Positions 12,713 to 25,500 of a stretch of DNA of 64,000 bases are shown piece by piece. The notes below the pieces were generated by a model that worked only from the letters and a program-made list of their open reading frames with translations, was not told the origin of the DNA and searched no databases. How positions within the stretch are numbered: position 1 is the first letter of the stretch; each line of letters opens with the position of its first letter. Made by a program: the position numbers and the translations under genes. The DNA lies in assembly GCA_038501625.1 (NCBI GenBank), contig JAZAYU010000725.1, positions 1-64,000 on the forward strand. The letters run 5' to 3'. This stretch comes from Corbicula japonica (lineage: Eukaryota; Mollusca; Bivalvia; Venerida; Cyrenidae).

Positions 12713-12788
12713 CAGAAATAGCCTTAATAATAAAATTATTGTGACAATTTCAGAAATAGCCTTAATAATAAAATTATTGTGACAATTG
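12713..12788 (+). repeat. 38-bp exact tandem duplication
   Basis: 'cagaaatagccttaataata' plus 18 more bases is repeated immediately (12713-12750 and 12751-12787). It looks like a recent slippage or repair event. Confidence 0.9.
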
Positions 12789-13445
12789 TAAGTTTTCTTT
12801 CAAAAGTTAAAAGTAAAAAAAGTAAGTTTCACGTTAATCCCTTTTGAAAGGAGCATCGTTTAAGAACTGTCAATGTATCACTCTTGTTTACAGAAATAAT
12901 TTGATTCATGCCAATGATATATTTCAAGTATTGTGCTAATAGAATGTGCCTTTTTATATGATGACTTTTATCTATAAAGGAATTTGAAGGGGCATAAAAA
13001 TGATAAATTCCAAGTACCGGTCAATGACAAGTTAAGTTTTAAGATTTCACTCGTAAAATTAATGATACTGTGTCAATTTCGCATAATACGCCTATTCTTT
13101 TATTTAAATATTCTGTTAATTAACAACAAATAAATGATATAAATAAAAGGCAGTCAAATTGTGTAGATTTGAAAAATAAAACGATACCTACAGATAAGCT
13201 TGTTGAGTTACTTGACATCTGAGAGTCTCTGTACTTTTTCCTTCTCTTAACTATTGCTGTTTGTACCTAATATAATCATATTTTATGGAGTAGTACGTTA
13301 CTTGTAAGATATCTTGACCAAAAATTGTAATAAACGGATCATTTAGTTGAATCACGCTGTGCACTGTGTATACATTTTTGTATAGTCAATAAATCGTGTC
13401 ACTAAGCAAACAACTTTGACGAATCAAAGGCATAGAACTCGAAGT

Positions 13446-13508
13446 TCAATAATAGAAAATAGTTGTCCACCACTGGTTTTCGATTTTTAAGTGTCGGGTA
13501 GTCTCAGA
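13446..13508 (-). CDS. Possible terminal exon of the receptor
   Basis: Acceptor ..atattcag is followed by a phase-0 frame of 20 codons (SETTRHLKIENQWWTTIFYY) ending in TGA. Position and phase fit the preceding exon, but the sequence has no family signature and the tail would be very short. The real C-terminal exon could lie lower in the window. Confidence 0.3.
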   Translation of the reverse strand, partial: SETTRHLKIENQWWTTIFYY

Positions 13509-16500
13509 CTGAATATCAGAAAGGTTTGTAAATTTGTTTAATGTCTCGAACAATGCAGTGAATTATAATTAACGTCAGTAAAATAACAAAGTATTTACCT
13601 GCTTATTTAATACACAGTGGCATAAAAATATCACCAGACCCTAAAACATTAAAAAAACGTAAGCCAATATGATATCTTCTATGATGGTTATGATAATTTT
13701 CTAAGGATAAAACGTGCGAGATAAAAATATCTCATCAGTTGGATGTGGTTGTTTTTGTTCGGTTGTTCTATAAATTAATCATGTTGTACAGTTTTGGTCT
13801 CTGTCTCGCGCATTTTATTAGCTACGTTAATGCGAGCATGTACAGATTTTATATACTTCCATGAACAGCGGCGTAATGCCCATATATGCTTGCTCAAAGA
13901 CACAAAAAGATGAACAGATTGAACCAGAATATAATGTAGACTTGGGTTATGATTATAAAAATTACAATGAGCATTTTTGCTGCACAGAAAACCGTTCTGT
14001 GATATTGAAATAGACTCACTTTGGGTTATTTGGGTTCGGTACCTCTTAAAACCAATGTCATTTAATGTGTATACCTGCATTTTCTCTACAAAATTTTTAC
14101 CATTTATAGGTATATGTACGGGTAAAACACTAAATTAGATTGTTCGATTGATCTCTTAGCTCATACAAATATTTGTGTTTTTACTTGTAAATAAACAATA
14201 GCATGAGGCAAAGAAGAACCCTTCACTTTATTTTGGTATTTATTGAAATATACTGCGATTACCTGAAGACCATTGCAAATTGCAAACACGTACTGAATCC
14301 AAGCTGAACTTGAATTCACATAAAATACTCCTATTACCCAGGTACAACCCATAATCGGCATAAGAACACAAAGACAACGGATGCCTGTCCTGAAATAAAA
14401 TATAGTATAATAACAGACATAGGTAAATATTCAACTATATTTCAAATATATTCAAATATTTTTGGAGCTCTAACCATTAGTTCAAAACTGTATTTAAAAA
14501 TGCAAACACGATTGAACAGGCTAGAAAGGAAAACAGAAAATCGGATGACAAACTTGTTTACAGGAGAAGTACCGGCAAAATTCCCTATTCTGCAAACTGC
14601 CTATTTTGCAACACTCAACTGAATAGAGATGCGCCGCTAGTACTGAACAGTGTATTTGATTCGCCAACATCGCCAGCAAAGTATTCTTAAGTGCATTCTA
14701 TAAAATCTGCCTTCACCCGTACAAATTAATAAACACTTTGAAAGCATTTTTACATCTGAACGAGTGGTTTTAATAATTTGTCAAATAAACTCAGGTATCA
14801 ACCAGTGCTCATCAAACATTTAACTACAAAACTAGCACGCCACTACTCATGTACGCTTCAGATCTGTAACATTGTCATTGTCGACAAAACAACTGTATCA
14901 AACCTACTTGACTTTTTCTGCGTTAGTTTTCTGAGACGATAACGTCGTTGTAAACGCTGTCTTTATAACTAGAACAAGCAGCACAACATTGACCTGGAAA
15001 ATAAAGGAGTACTGAGTGTTTTTATAATTTTATTCCTATCTTGGTACTTGTTGACACAAAAACAAGTTGTTTAATAAACACATATTTATTTCAATAGATA
15101 TCGATGAAAAATGCCTCCGATGGGCGTTCCTTAAATAAAATCATTTATTAAATGGGAACCACAAACAGGGTGTTTCAAAATATCTGTTACCATTATAAAT
15201 TGTTATTAAACATAAATTCTGTTTACAATACAGTCATGTTATACATGTTTCTGAAGGTTACAGAATAAATTTTTCAAAAAGTACGTGAAAATATTGACGT
15301 TATGATATTATTATGACGTCATCAAATTAGGTCAGTTATTTAAGATGGTGTTACCCATTGACAAGTGCGCAGAAGTTGTGAAACTATATTGTGAAAGAAA
15401 TTCTCCAGATACTGTCATCTGATTAATGAAAAAATGATATCCACACGAGGAAAAGCTCAACAAAATGCAAACACACATAATAGTTCGAAGATTTTTTAGA
15501 AGACGGGTTCAGTTTGTGAGAAACTGCATAGAAACACCGGTCGACTAAAAGCAATAAGATCTTTAGCAAGTATTGAACAGATCCGTAAAGTAATCGAGGA
15601 AACGCCACAGAAGTCCGTAAGGAAGGTGATCGGAAATATTACCAATAGTGCTAGCGCTTCGAGTGTATACTGGATGCCAATGTACGATTTATAGTTGACC
15701 CCATATACCATATCAACACTTAAGAGTCAGACATTAGCAGCAGACTCGCCTTTGCCGAATGGATTAAAACTCGTCCAGATATTGCAGACCATACTTAGTT
15801 TTACGATGAAGCGCATTTCTACTTAAACGCCCAGGTGAACAAACTTAACTGTCGTTTCTGGGGCACAGAAAAAAACCCAGACTTTTGCATGAAGAGATCA
15901 TTACATTCTGACATGTTAACAGTATGTGCAGCCTTAAGTTCGTCAGATATAATTGGGCCTTTCTTTGTTGTGAACGAAAATGTTGACACTGAGACAATAA
16001 CTAGTGTGCGCTATCTAGAGATTTTAAAGAAGAATTGTGTGCCTGCATTAAGGAGAGGCGCCAACTTTAATACTCTTTGGTTCCAGCAAAATGGTGCTAC
16101 CTTATCCTTCGAGGGACGTTATTGAATGACTTAAGAAAACATTTGGGACACATTACATTTCATTCAGGAAATGTGTAGCCTCCGCACTCTCCAAATCTGA
16201 CTTCGCTTGACTTTTTTCTTTGGGGATATCTCAAAGACAGAGTCTTTAACCCTGCCCTTTAACAACATTCCTCGAAGAATTAAAAACAGCAATCCGTCGT
16301 AAAATCCGAAATATTTCATTGGACATTACAAACTTCAAGAAACGCATTGACGTCATTTTTCGACGAGAAGGACATCATCTTGAACACGTAATGTAAATCT
16401 GTTCTTTTTTGAGTGAGGCTTAATTTGTGTAAATGTTTAATGCAAACGTAATGTTATATGTCAAATTGAACTTTATTGTGTCTATTTTTTTATGCATCTT

Positions 16501-19500
16501 TTATTTTAGTATGTTTATTTTAATTGCAACGTAATTAAGATACAAAATGGTAACATATATTATGAAACACCATGGACAATTAACGAAAATGAGAAAACGT
16601 TTTGCCATTGCGGGTTTCAACAAGTTTCTAGTGTGCACCAACCTTACATATGTCTATATAGCTTATTATATAAACAAACACGCAGTATAGGTTTGCCAAG
16701 CTAAATTGGCGATGTTTACAATAATAAATATAATGTAAACACGGATAAGGCAAATTTACGCGTTAAAAGCACTGTCAATTTATAACACAAAGCCTCGGTA
16801 GCACAGTGGTTTACGCGTCCGGCTGGCATAGGCCTAACGTTTTTTTGTCAACTGGGTTTCGATTCACACTGACCCACGGCTTTTTAGGAAATATTTGAGA
16901 TATATATTTTTTAAGTTTTATTGCAGTTAATTCAAAGTATCGTGTGTAAAAAATAAAAAAGAAAGAAAAAACACATGTTTCGAACATACAACCTATAACA
17001 GCGTAGCTAGCATTGCGATTCAAATTGATTGCGTCTTAGACCACTCGGCTAATTGGTAAAGTGTTGGGAGCTTTGTACTAATCAACGAATAAAATATTAA
17101 TTTATTATTTACATGTAAACACGCCAGTGTATACATTGCCAAATTATCTTTGTCCAATTAAAATTGCTGAGTGAAATAACTCTTACCCACCCATAAACTA
17201 GACAAAATTGCATACAAAAACATGTAAACATAAATAAAATATTGAAAAGCTCATTGCACTGTCAAGCAATGGATATAGCTGCTAAATGAACTTTCAGAGA
17301 CGAAAGTTAACGTCTCAGGCAGTATAAACATGGCAAACCTCAACGGAAAACAATTTTTCGATGAACAGTCTTAACTAAAAACTTGTGTAACCTAACAATT
17401 TTTACAGTGATATACTGCCTGAGACGTAAATTTCGTCCCTGAAATGTCATTTTTTTACCGACATTATTAATAACCTAAATTATTTTCCGTCATCATACTT
17501 CATTTTAAGGACAAATCTTGTACATGTTAATGTTATAAAAGGCAATTTCAGAGCGGTTATTAAACATATTAACAGTCTTTAAAAACAAGAATAAATATTT
17601 AAAAAAATCGCTGCTATTCATAGAGAAAATATACAAATACAACCGAAGTTATTTTATCGGTTGCAATAAAATGAGGATAAAAACGAAACTAAAGTAGAAA
17701 CGATTTGCTAAATTTTACCCGCTTCAATCAAAACAAACTAAGTGAGGGATGTTCTTACTATGATAATTGTGAGAGCAGGAACAACAAACGCCCAGATCAG
17801 TCCTCTGTCAATGGTCAACCAGCAGCTGCATGTATATATAATGTAAAATATTACATATTAACTTCAAATTATATATTTTTATTTCAACGCACAATCACCT
17901 GTGTTTCATCGCTAGTTTACTTGCGTGACGTCACTAACAAAGAACTGCCAATGAAGTATTTTTCATGAAAGAATTAAGAATGATAGTTTTCAAATCTTGA
18001 AAATTGAAACCGTTATCTCCTTAAACATTTAATTAATAAATCGATAAGCACTCCGCTTTTAAAGCGAACAGATCGGCTTAATAACATCCAAATTTCACGA
18101 AAACTCAATAAAATGGATGGAGAAAGACAACGAAAAAAGCACGTTATAAACAGATGATCCGTCAATACGGACATACATTAAACGTATCACTCAAATAATA
18201 AACTGATTTACAATTTTTCATTTCCGTAACCTTTGAGTTGTCTGGCGCCAAGAGATATGCCAACGACGACAGCAGGTATTACTGTAAAAAACAACAAAAT
18301 ATTTTCATAAGATCATTGAGTACCCGCCCTTTGGCTTTGCAATGCTATTAAATTCTTATGTTTATATGTTTGTATGCTTTTGCATGCAACATTGTTGAGC
18401 TGATGGGTGGGTTGGAGTTATTTCACCAAGACAATTTGTACTTGTTTTGTGATACGAGAACCTGTTGGGGCAAGTGTGAGGTTGGTGCACCCTAGAACCT
18501 GGTTTAAACCCCCAGTGGCAATTTGTTTTGCCACTGAACGTTCCAAGGCGGTATCCCCAAAGGTTCTCTTCTTCGTTAATTGTTTGTGGCGTCCTATTTT
18601 AATAAACATACGTATATAAAACATGCGCTCTCTCTCTTCCTCTCTCCTTTTTTGCTGCGAGGGGAGGCTGTGTTTTTTTAGTGTGGCGATTCCTGATATG
18701 CATATATTGCTTTTTTCATAAGTTTTATCAAGCATTGGAGCTGAATAACCTAATAAAATAAAATGCATCTACATTCTGAAAAATGTATCCGTACGTATTA
18801 TTTTTTGAGAATTCAAAAATGTTAAATAAAATGAACGTCAAACGCAGGAAACACAGCTTCACCATACAGCAAACAAAATAAAAGGAGGAAAAAGCACCGA
18901 GCAACAAACATCTAATGCAATTTTAAGATCAAGCTAAATCTTGCGATCTGGATGTATAGCGTCGTTTTCTGGCTGTCAAATACTATCTTGTAAGACTTTT
19001 TTTTTCGTAGCTGTTCTTATTTTCTGTGTCTGAAACTCTGCGCAAATGAATGGTTCCGTTATCACGGCCTTGATGAGCTTTAAATATTCTGTTTAAATAT
19101 AAATATTGAATCAATATTTGTGTGTTCATCAGGATATTACGGTTGGTTAGCGCATACCTCTTCTAGCTTCAAACACTTTAAAAAACCTTTTACATACCCT
19201 TATGAACGCGATAAAATACCGCTTCAATCCTGAAGCAGATTTTCTTGCTATTTAAGACAAAATAAACAGGAAAAATGCAACTTTACTATTCACACGTTTG
19301 CAGTCAATTGCATGTAAATGGCAATAAACTTACGCCAGGCCGCAGGCAAAAGCCATTTTAGTCTCGACTTCGTATTGAATACGTATAAAACAGTCACTGC
19401 GATTTCAATTCCTTCTGCTAGCATAAGACAGAATACTACCAAGTAGATATAATGTAGAAGAGCAGCTATAGCAGTACACACATCCTGCATAAATAAATAA

Positions 19501-22500
19501 TCGAAATTATGTATCAAATGACAAAATATCTTCAAATAAACGAAAACATGACTTTAATTTATATAAAAAAAAAAACACAAAAAAAACACAAAAAAACAAG
19601 AGGGCCATGATAGCCCTTTATCGCTCACCTGAGTACAACAAAGTTGTGTTGTATGTGACCCAACGTCCCGATATGGTGAACATTCACACCAAGTTATTTT
19701 AAAATCCAATAAGAAACAACAAATTTACAACTTGGAAAAGAAAATGTTATTTTTAATAACAGTGACCTTGACCTTGGACCTACCGGCATGGGTATTGTAC
19801 GCAACACACCCCTTTGTCATGGTGAACATTTATGTAAAGTTATTTTAATATCACTCCATTCATTAGGAAGTTAAAGCCCAGACAAGAAAATTTTATTTTT
19901 AATAGTGACCTTGACCTTGACAAACAAGCATGGGTATTGTACACGAAATAACAACTTGTCATGGTAAACATTTAAGCCAAGATATTTTAAAATCCAATGA
20001 GAAATAACAAATTAACAGCCTGGACAAGATTTTTCTATTTTAGTAACAGTGACCCAGATGACCCATATTCACCTAGTTTTTGAACCCAGATGACCCATAT
20101 TCAAACTCGTCCAATTAATAACTGGGACATGTCCTGACCAAGTTTCTTTACAATCAAATGTGACCACTAAAGTGTTAACAAGAAAATTCTATTTTTAGTA
20201 ACAGTGACCTTTACCTTGACAAACAAGCCAGGGGCGTAGCTAGCCCTCTTTTCATGTGGATTCATAATTGGGCTGCCCGGAGTGGTTATACGCCCCACAC
20301 CCCTATTTTTTATATCAATGGTGCAATCTGGTGCATTTTGGGCGTTCAGAGGTGAATCATGTGGATTCAGTCGCGTACACGCGTATAGGCAGCTACGCGC
20401 CTGCAAGCATGGGTATTGTACTCTACACACTGCCTTGTCACATTTATCATTTTTGCTAAGTTATTTTGAAATCCAATGAGAAATAACAATTTTACAGCCA
20501 AGCCAAGATTTTTCTATTTTTAGTTTTTGATCCCAGATGATCCATATTCGAACTGTTCCAAGAAATTACTAGGACATACGCCCTGGCCAAATTTTGTGAC
20601 AATCGGAGCAAAAATGCAACCACTAGAGTGTTCACCAGAAAATTCTATTTTTAGTTGCAGTGACCTTGACATTGGACTAACAGGCATGGGTATTGAACGA
20701 GATACAGCCCCTTGTCATGGTGAACATTTGTGCCAAGTAATCCAATGAGAAATAATAATTTTACAGCCAAGACAAGATTTTTTCTATTTTTAGTAATAGT
20801 GACCTAGTTTTTGGACCCAGACATATTCGAACTCGTCTGAGAAATTACTGGGAGTGACATCCTGACCAAGTTTCATGGCAATTAAAGCAGAAATATGACC
20901 GCTAGTGTAAACAAGAACATTCTATTTTTAGTAACAGTGACCTTGACCTTGGACCAACCGACATGGGTATTGTACTCGACACACCACCTTGTCATCGCGA
21001 ATATTGGTGCCAAGATATTTTAAAAACCAATGAGAAATAAATTTACAGCCAAGACAAGGTTTTTCTATTTTTAGTAACAGTGAGCTAGTTTTTGGACCCA
21101 GATGACCAATATTCAAACTCATCCAAGAAATCATTGAAACAAACATCCTGACCAAGTTTCATGACACTCGGAGCAAAAATGTGACCCCTAGAGTGTTAAC
21201 AAGAAAATTCTATTTTTAGTAACAGTGACCTAGTTTTTGGACCCAGATATTTGAACTCGTCCGAGAAATCATTGGGACAAACAACCTGACCAAGTTTCAA
21301 AACAATTGAGGCAAAAATGTGACCGCTAGAGTGTTAACAAACTAAGTGTGGACTGACGTCGGACTTAGTGTGTACGGACGTCGGACGACAGACATTCATC
21401 GATCCTAATAGCTCACCCTGAGCCAGCTCAGGTGAGCTTAAAAAAACCAAACAAATTTGACCTCCACTAATAATAAACTATAATTTGGTGTTCTTCCGAA
21501 CTAGTTTCGCCTCCTTGCAAAATGTCGAAACGTGGGCCTGTCATATATCATATGATAAAAAAGATGTAATTTAAGTTAAATTGCAACACTATAATATTAC
21601 TAATTTTCATTTATTGGTTATTGTCTTTATTGTATATTCCAGTTATAAGCAAAATTAAGTTTTATATAAAAATCATTCAAAGGAGAACAACTCAAAACAG
21701 ATATAACTTTATTTAAACAGATGACATATATAAAGTGTTGTGTCAAAAGAACAAACACTTTCCAAGTTATAAGCAATTAAGTTTTATGTTAAAGTTTCAA
21801 GTTAAAGTAAATTGAAAGGAGCATAACTAAAAAAAGTTAATCGGGAGTGATCATTCTCGATGTCATATCTCCATATGACATATTTCAAATACTAGGTTAA
21901 CAGGACAAGTACTTTCAATTTTATAGGCAGCATTTAGAACCATATTATAGTCACTTAAATGGTGCATTAATGGAAAAATAGTGAAACAGGAGTTCTCATT
22001 AATGTTGTCACCAATGGATTTGTTCTTTAAATGATATATTCCAATTATTAAGTTAAAAGGATCAGGACTTAAAATTATAGGCAACATGAAGTTTCATATT
22101 AAAAATATTTGAAAGGGACAAAACTCCAAAAATAGTAAACAGGAGTAATCATTCTTGTTGTAGCAGATGGCTTTGTTTCTTGTTGTAGCAGATGGCTTTG
22201 TTCATGCAGATGATAATTTTCAACAATGAAGTTAATAGTACAAGCGCAATATTAAGTTTCATATACAAGTCATTTTAAAGGGACAAAACTCAAACATGCT
22301 AAAAAGACTGTTGCTTAAAGTTCCCTTTTCATCTATTTAAAATCAAATAGTTTCAACCGTTGCCGGGGCAAATATCATCCCCAAATCTTGGACTACTTTA
22401 AAACATACATTTCATTATCCGTCCAGCCATGACAGATGCTCTGCCTATAAGTAAATATTAATAAATGCATTAAACATAATTTTATTTTTAGCTTATTCCT

Positions 22501-25500
22501 TTTTGACTGGGTTAGACCTCATATTTTCATTATTGTTTTCTAATTTGACCTTTTTATGAACTTTCTTTTTGAAGGCTGTGTTTATTTTATGAGGCTGTTC
22601 CTGATAATTTTATTTGCAATATTTGAGTTTCAACAAGAACAAGCTGTGGGGCACAAACTCGTTCAAATTTCCATAAATTTGACTAAAATGTGATTCAAAA
22701 AGGATATACAAACGTACCAAAAAGATAAAATTATAGCTTCACGTCTGCTTATGTTTTTTTGGGAAAGATCTTGTTTCGTATCAAATGTCATTTCGCCAGG
22801 AACGCATATTAAATTGACTAATCGCGCACAAAATACAGACACCAACTATAAGACAGTCATTTATCAGAAACTTTTCTTCACTTCTTCAGTAACGTAGGCA
22901 TTTGCGCTTCGCTTCCCAAAAATGTTAATAACAAGAGCTGTCACTGGAATTGACATATGCCCCCCGAAATGCAGCTTGAAATCAAATAGGTATACATATG
23001 TAATAAATAAACATATGTAATGAAAAATATGCTTGTGAAAGACGAAGCATACTGCATGCATATAATGTGAAAGATGAAAGGATCATAATTATGTTTCAAG
23101 TCTGTAGTAAATATATAGTTAAATAAAGTTAAATATTAATATGAACAAGAGGTCCATGATGGCCCTTTATCACTCACCTGTGTGCAACGTCTCGGTGAAC
23201 ATTTACATCAAGTTATTTTAAAATCCAATAAGAAACAACAAATCTACAGCTTGGAAAAGAAAATGCTATTTTTCGTAACAGTGACCTTGACCTTTGACCT
23301 ACAGGCATGGGTAATGTAAGCAACACATCCCTTTGTCATGGTGAATATTTTTGTAAAGTTATTTTGAAATCACTTCATTCATTAGGAATTAACAGCCAAG
23401 ACAAGAAAATGTTATTTTTAGTAACAGTGACCTTGACCTTGGACCAACAGGCATGGGTATTGTACGCGAAAGTACACCTTGTGATGGTAAACATTTGAGC
23501 CAAGTTATTTTAAAATCCAATGAGAAATAACTAATTTACAGCATGGACAAGATTTTTCTATTTATAGTAACAGTGACCTAGTTTTTGAACCCAGGTGACC
23601 CATATTCAAACTCAACCAATTAATAACTGGGACATATGTCCTGACCAAGTTTCTTTACAATCTGAGAGTAAAATTGTGACCACTATAGTGTAAACAAGAA
23701 AATTCTATTTTTAGTAACAGTGATCTAGTTTTTGGACCCAGATGACCCATATTCGAACTTGTCTGACAAATCATTAGGACAAACATCCTGACGAAGTTTC
23801 ATGACAATCGGAGCAAAAATGTGACCTCTAGAGTGTTAACAAGAAAATTCTATTTTAAGTAACAGTGACCTAGTTTTGGGACCCAGATGACCCATATTCA
23901 AACTCGTCCGAGAAATCATTGGGACAAACATCCTGACCAAGTGTCATGACAATCAGAACAAAAATGTGACCGCTAGAGTGTTAACAAGAAAATTCTATTT
24001 ATAGTAACAGTTACCTAGTTTTTGGACCCAGGTGACCCATATTCAAACTCGGCCTAGAAATAAATGGGACAAATATCCTGACCAAGTTTCATGATAATTG
24101 GAGCGAAAATGTGACTGCTAGAGTGTTAACAAAAAAATTCTATTTATAGTAACAGTGACCTAGTTTTTGGGATCAGGTGACCCATATTCATACTCGGCCT
24201 AGAAATAAATGGGACAAATATCCTGACCAAGTTTCATGATAATTCGAGCAAAAATGTGACCGCTAGAGTTTTAACAAGAAAATTCTATTTATAGTAACAG
24301 TGACCTAGTTTTTGGACCAGGATGAACCTTATTCGAACTCGTCCGAGAATTCATTGGGACAAACATCCAGACCAAGTTTCATGACAATCAGAGCAAAAAT
24401 GTGACCGCTAGAGTGTTAACAAGAAAATTCTATTTTTAGTAACAGTGACCTAGTTTTTGGACCCTGATGACCCATATTAAAACTCGTCCAAGAAATCATT
24501 GGGACAAACATCCTGACCAAATTTCATGACAATCGGACAAAAAAATGTTACCTCTATTGCGTTAACAAAATTTACCTTAGGGTTAGGGTTTAGGGTTAGG
24601 GTTAGGTAAAAAGGCCCATAACTCAGCCAAAAATAATCCGATCAGAAATTCCTTTGGATATGCATAACAAGTCTTGGTGACAAACACTTCTGTGAAGTTT
24701 CAATGAAATACCTCAAGCGATTTCAGTTTACGTTAGGGTTAGGGTTTAGGGTTGGGGTTAGGGTTTAGGGTTAGGGTTAGGTAAAAAGGTCCATAACTCG
24801 GCCAAAAATAATCCGATCAGAAATTCCTTCGGATATGCACATCTATGCTTGGTGACAAACACTCCTGTGAAGTTTCAATGAAATCCCTCAAGCGGTTTGG
24901 GAGAAGAAGCGAGGACAAGATTTTGCTTCAAAGGGCCATAACTCAGCCAAAAATAATCGGAGCAGAAATTCCTGACGAAATGCACAACTAGGCTTGGTGA
25001 CAAACATTCCTGTGAAGTTTCAAAGAAATCCCTCAAGCGGTTTCAGAGGAGAAGCGAGGACAAGATTATTTCGGACGGACGGACGGACGGACGGAAGGAC
25101 GGACGGACGGACGGACGGTCCGATTACTATATGCCTCCCTTCGGGGGCATAAAAATTAGTTATAGATGGATAAATCATAGCACGAAAGTAACAACTTAAT
25201 ATACATTTATAGCTTTTACCTTATTTTCTGTTCTGTCTACGCCACCAAGAAATACTGCGTATGATAAAACCAAGGAAACAGACAGATGCATGAGGATCAC
25301 AACACGGTCTGATCTAAGGTATCTAGAAACATATGATACTTATCAATCGACAGTATAGCTAGGTAACATTGGTATTCCAAGCCAATTGCGAGTTTTCTTG
25401 AAGTGTTTTCTTTACCTGTTTATTTAAAAATGTAATTGCGATTTTCTGTACTTGCAGTCAACGCTGTTATCATTGTATAGCTTTCACAATGTATAAAACA

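Larger units (their letters stand above)
22930..25156. mobile_element. Outer element with 'atgcccccgaa' inverted ends
   Basis: The left edge 'catatgccccccgaaatg' (about 22954) is inverted relative to the right edge 'cttcgggggcataaaa' (about 25140). The right part has three ~170-bp units ('cataactcagccaaaaataa', 'gaagtttcaatgaaat', 'ccctcaagcggttt') and a GGAC tract. The interior at 23143-24565 looks like a second repeat inserted into the first. Confidence 0.6.

Noticed and set aside
13775..14080. 101-codon minus frame between the TM6/7 exon and the TM7 micro-exon
   Set aside because: It lies within an intron of the receptor, has no transmembrane or family motif, and no suitable donor.
16789..17066. 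Functional tRNA genes
   Set aside because: A and B boxes are present but acceptor and anticodon stems do not pair; more likely SINE heads.
24577..24781. Telomere end or chromosome fusion point
   Set aside because: Tracts are short and embedded in a repeat unit with continuing repeat on both sides.
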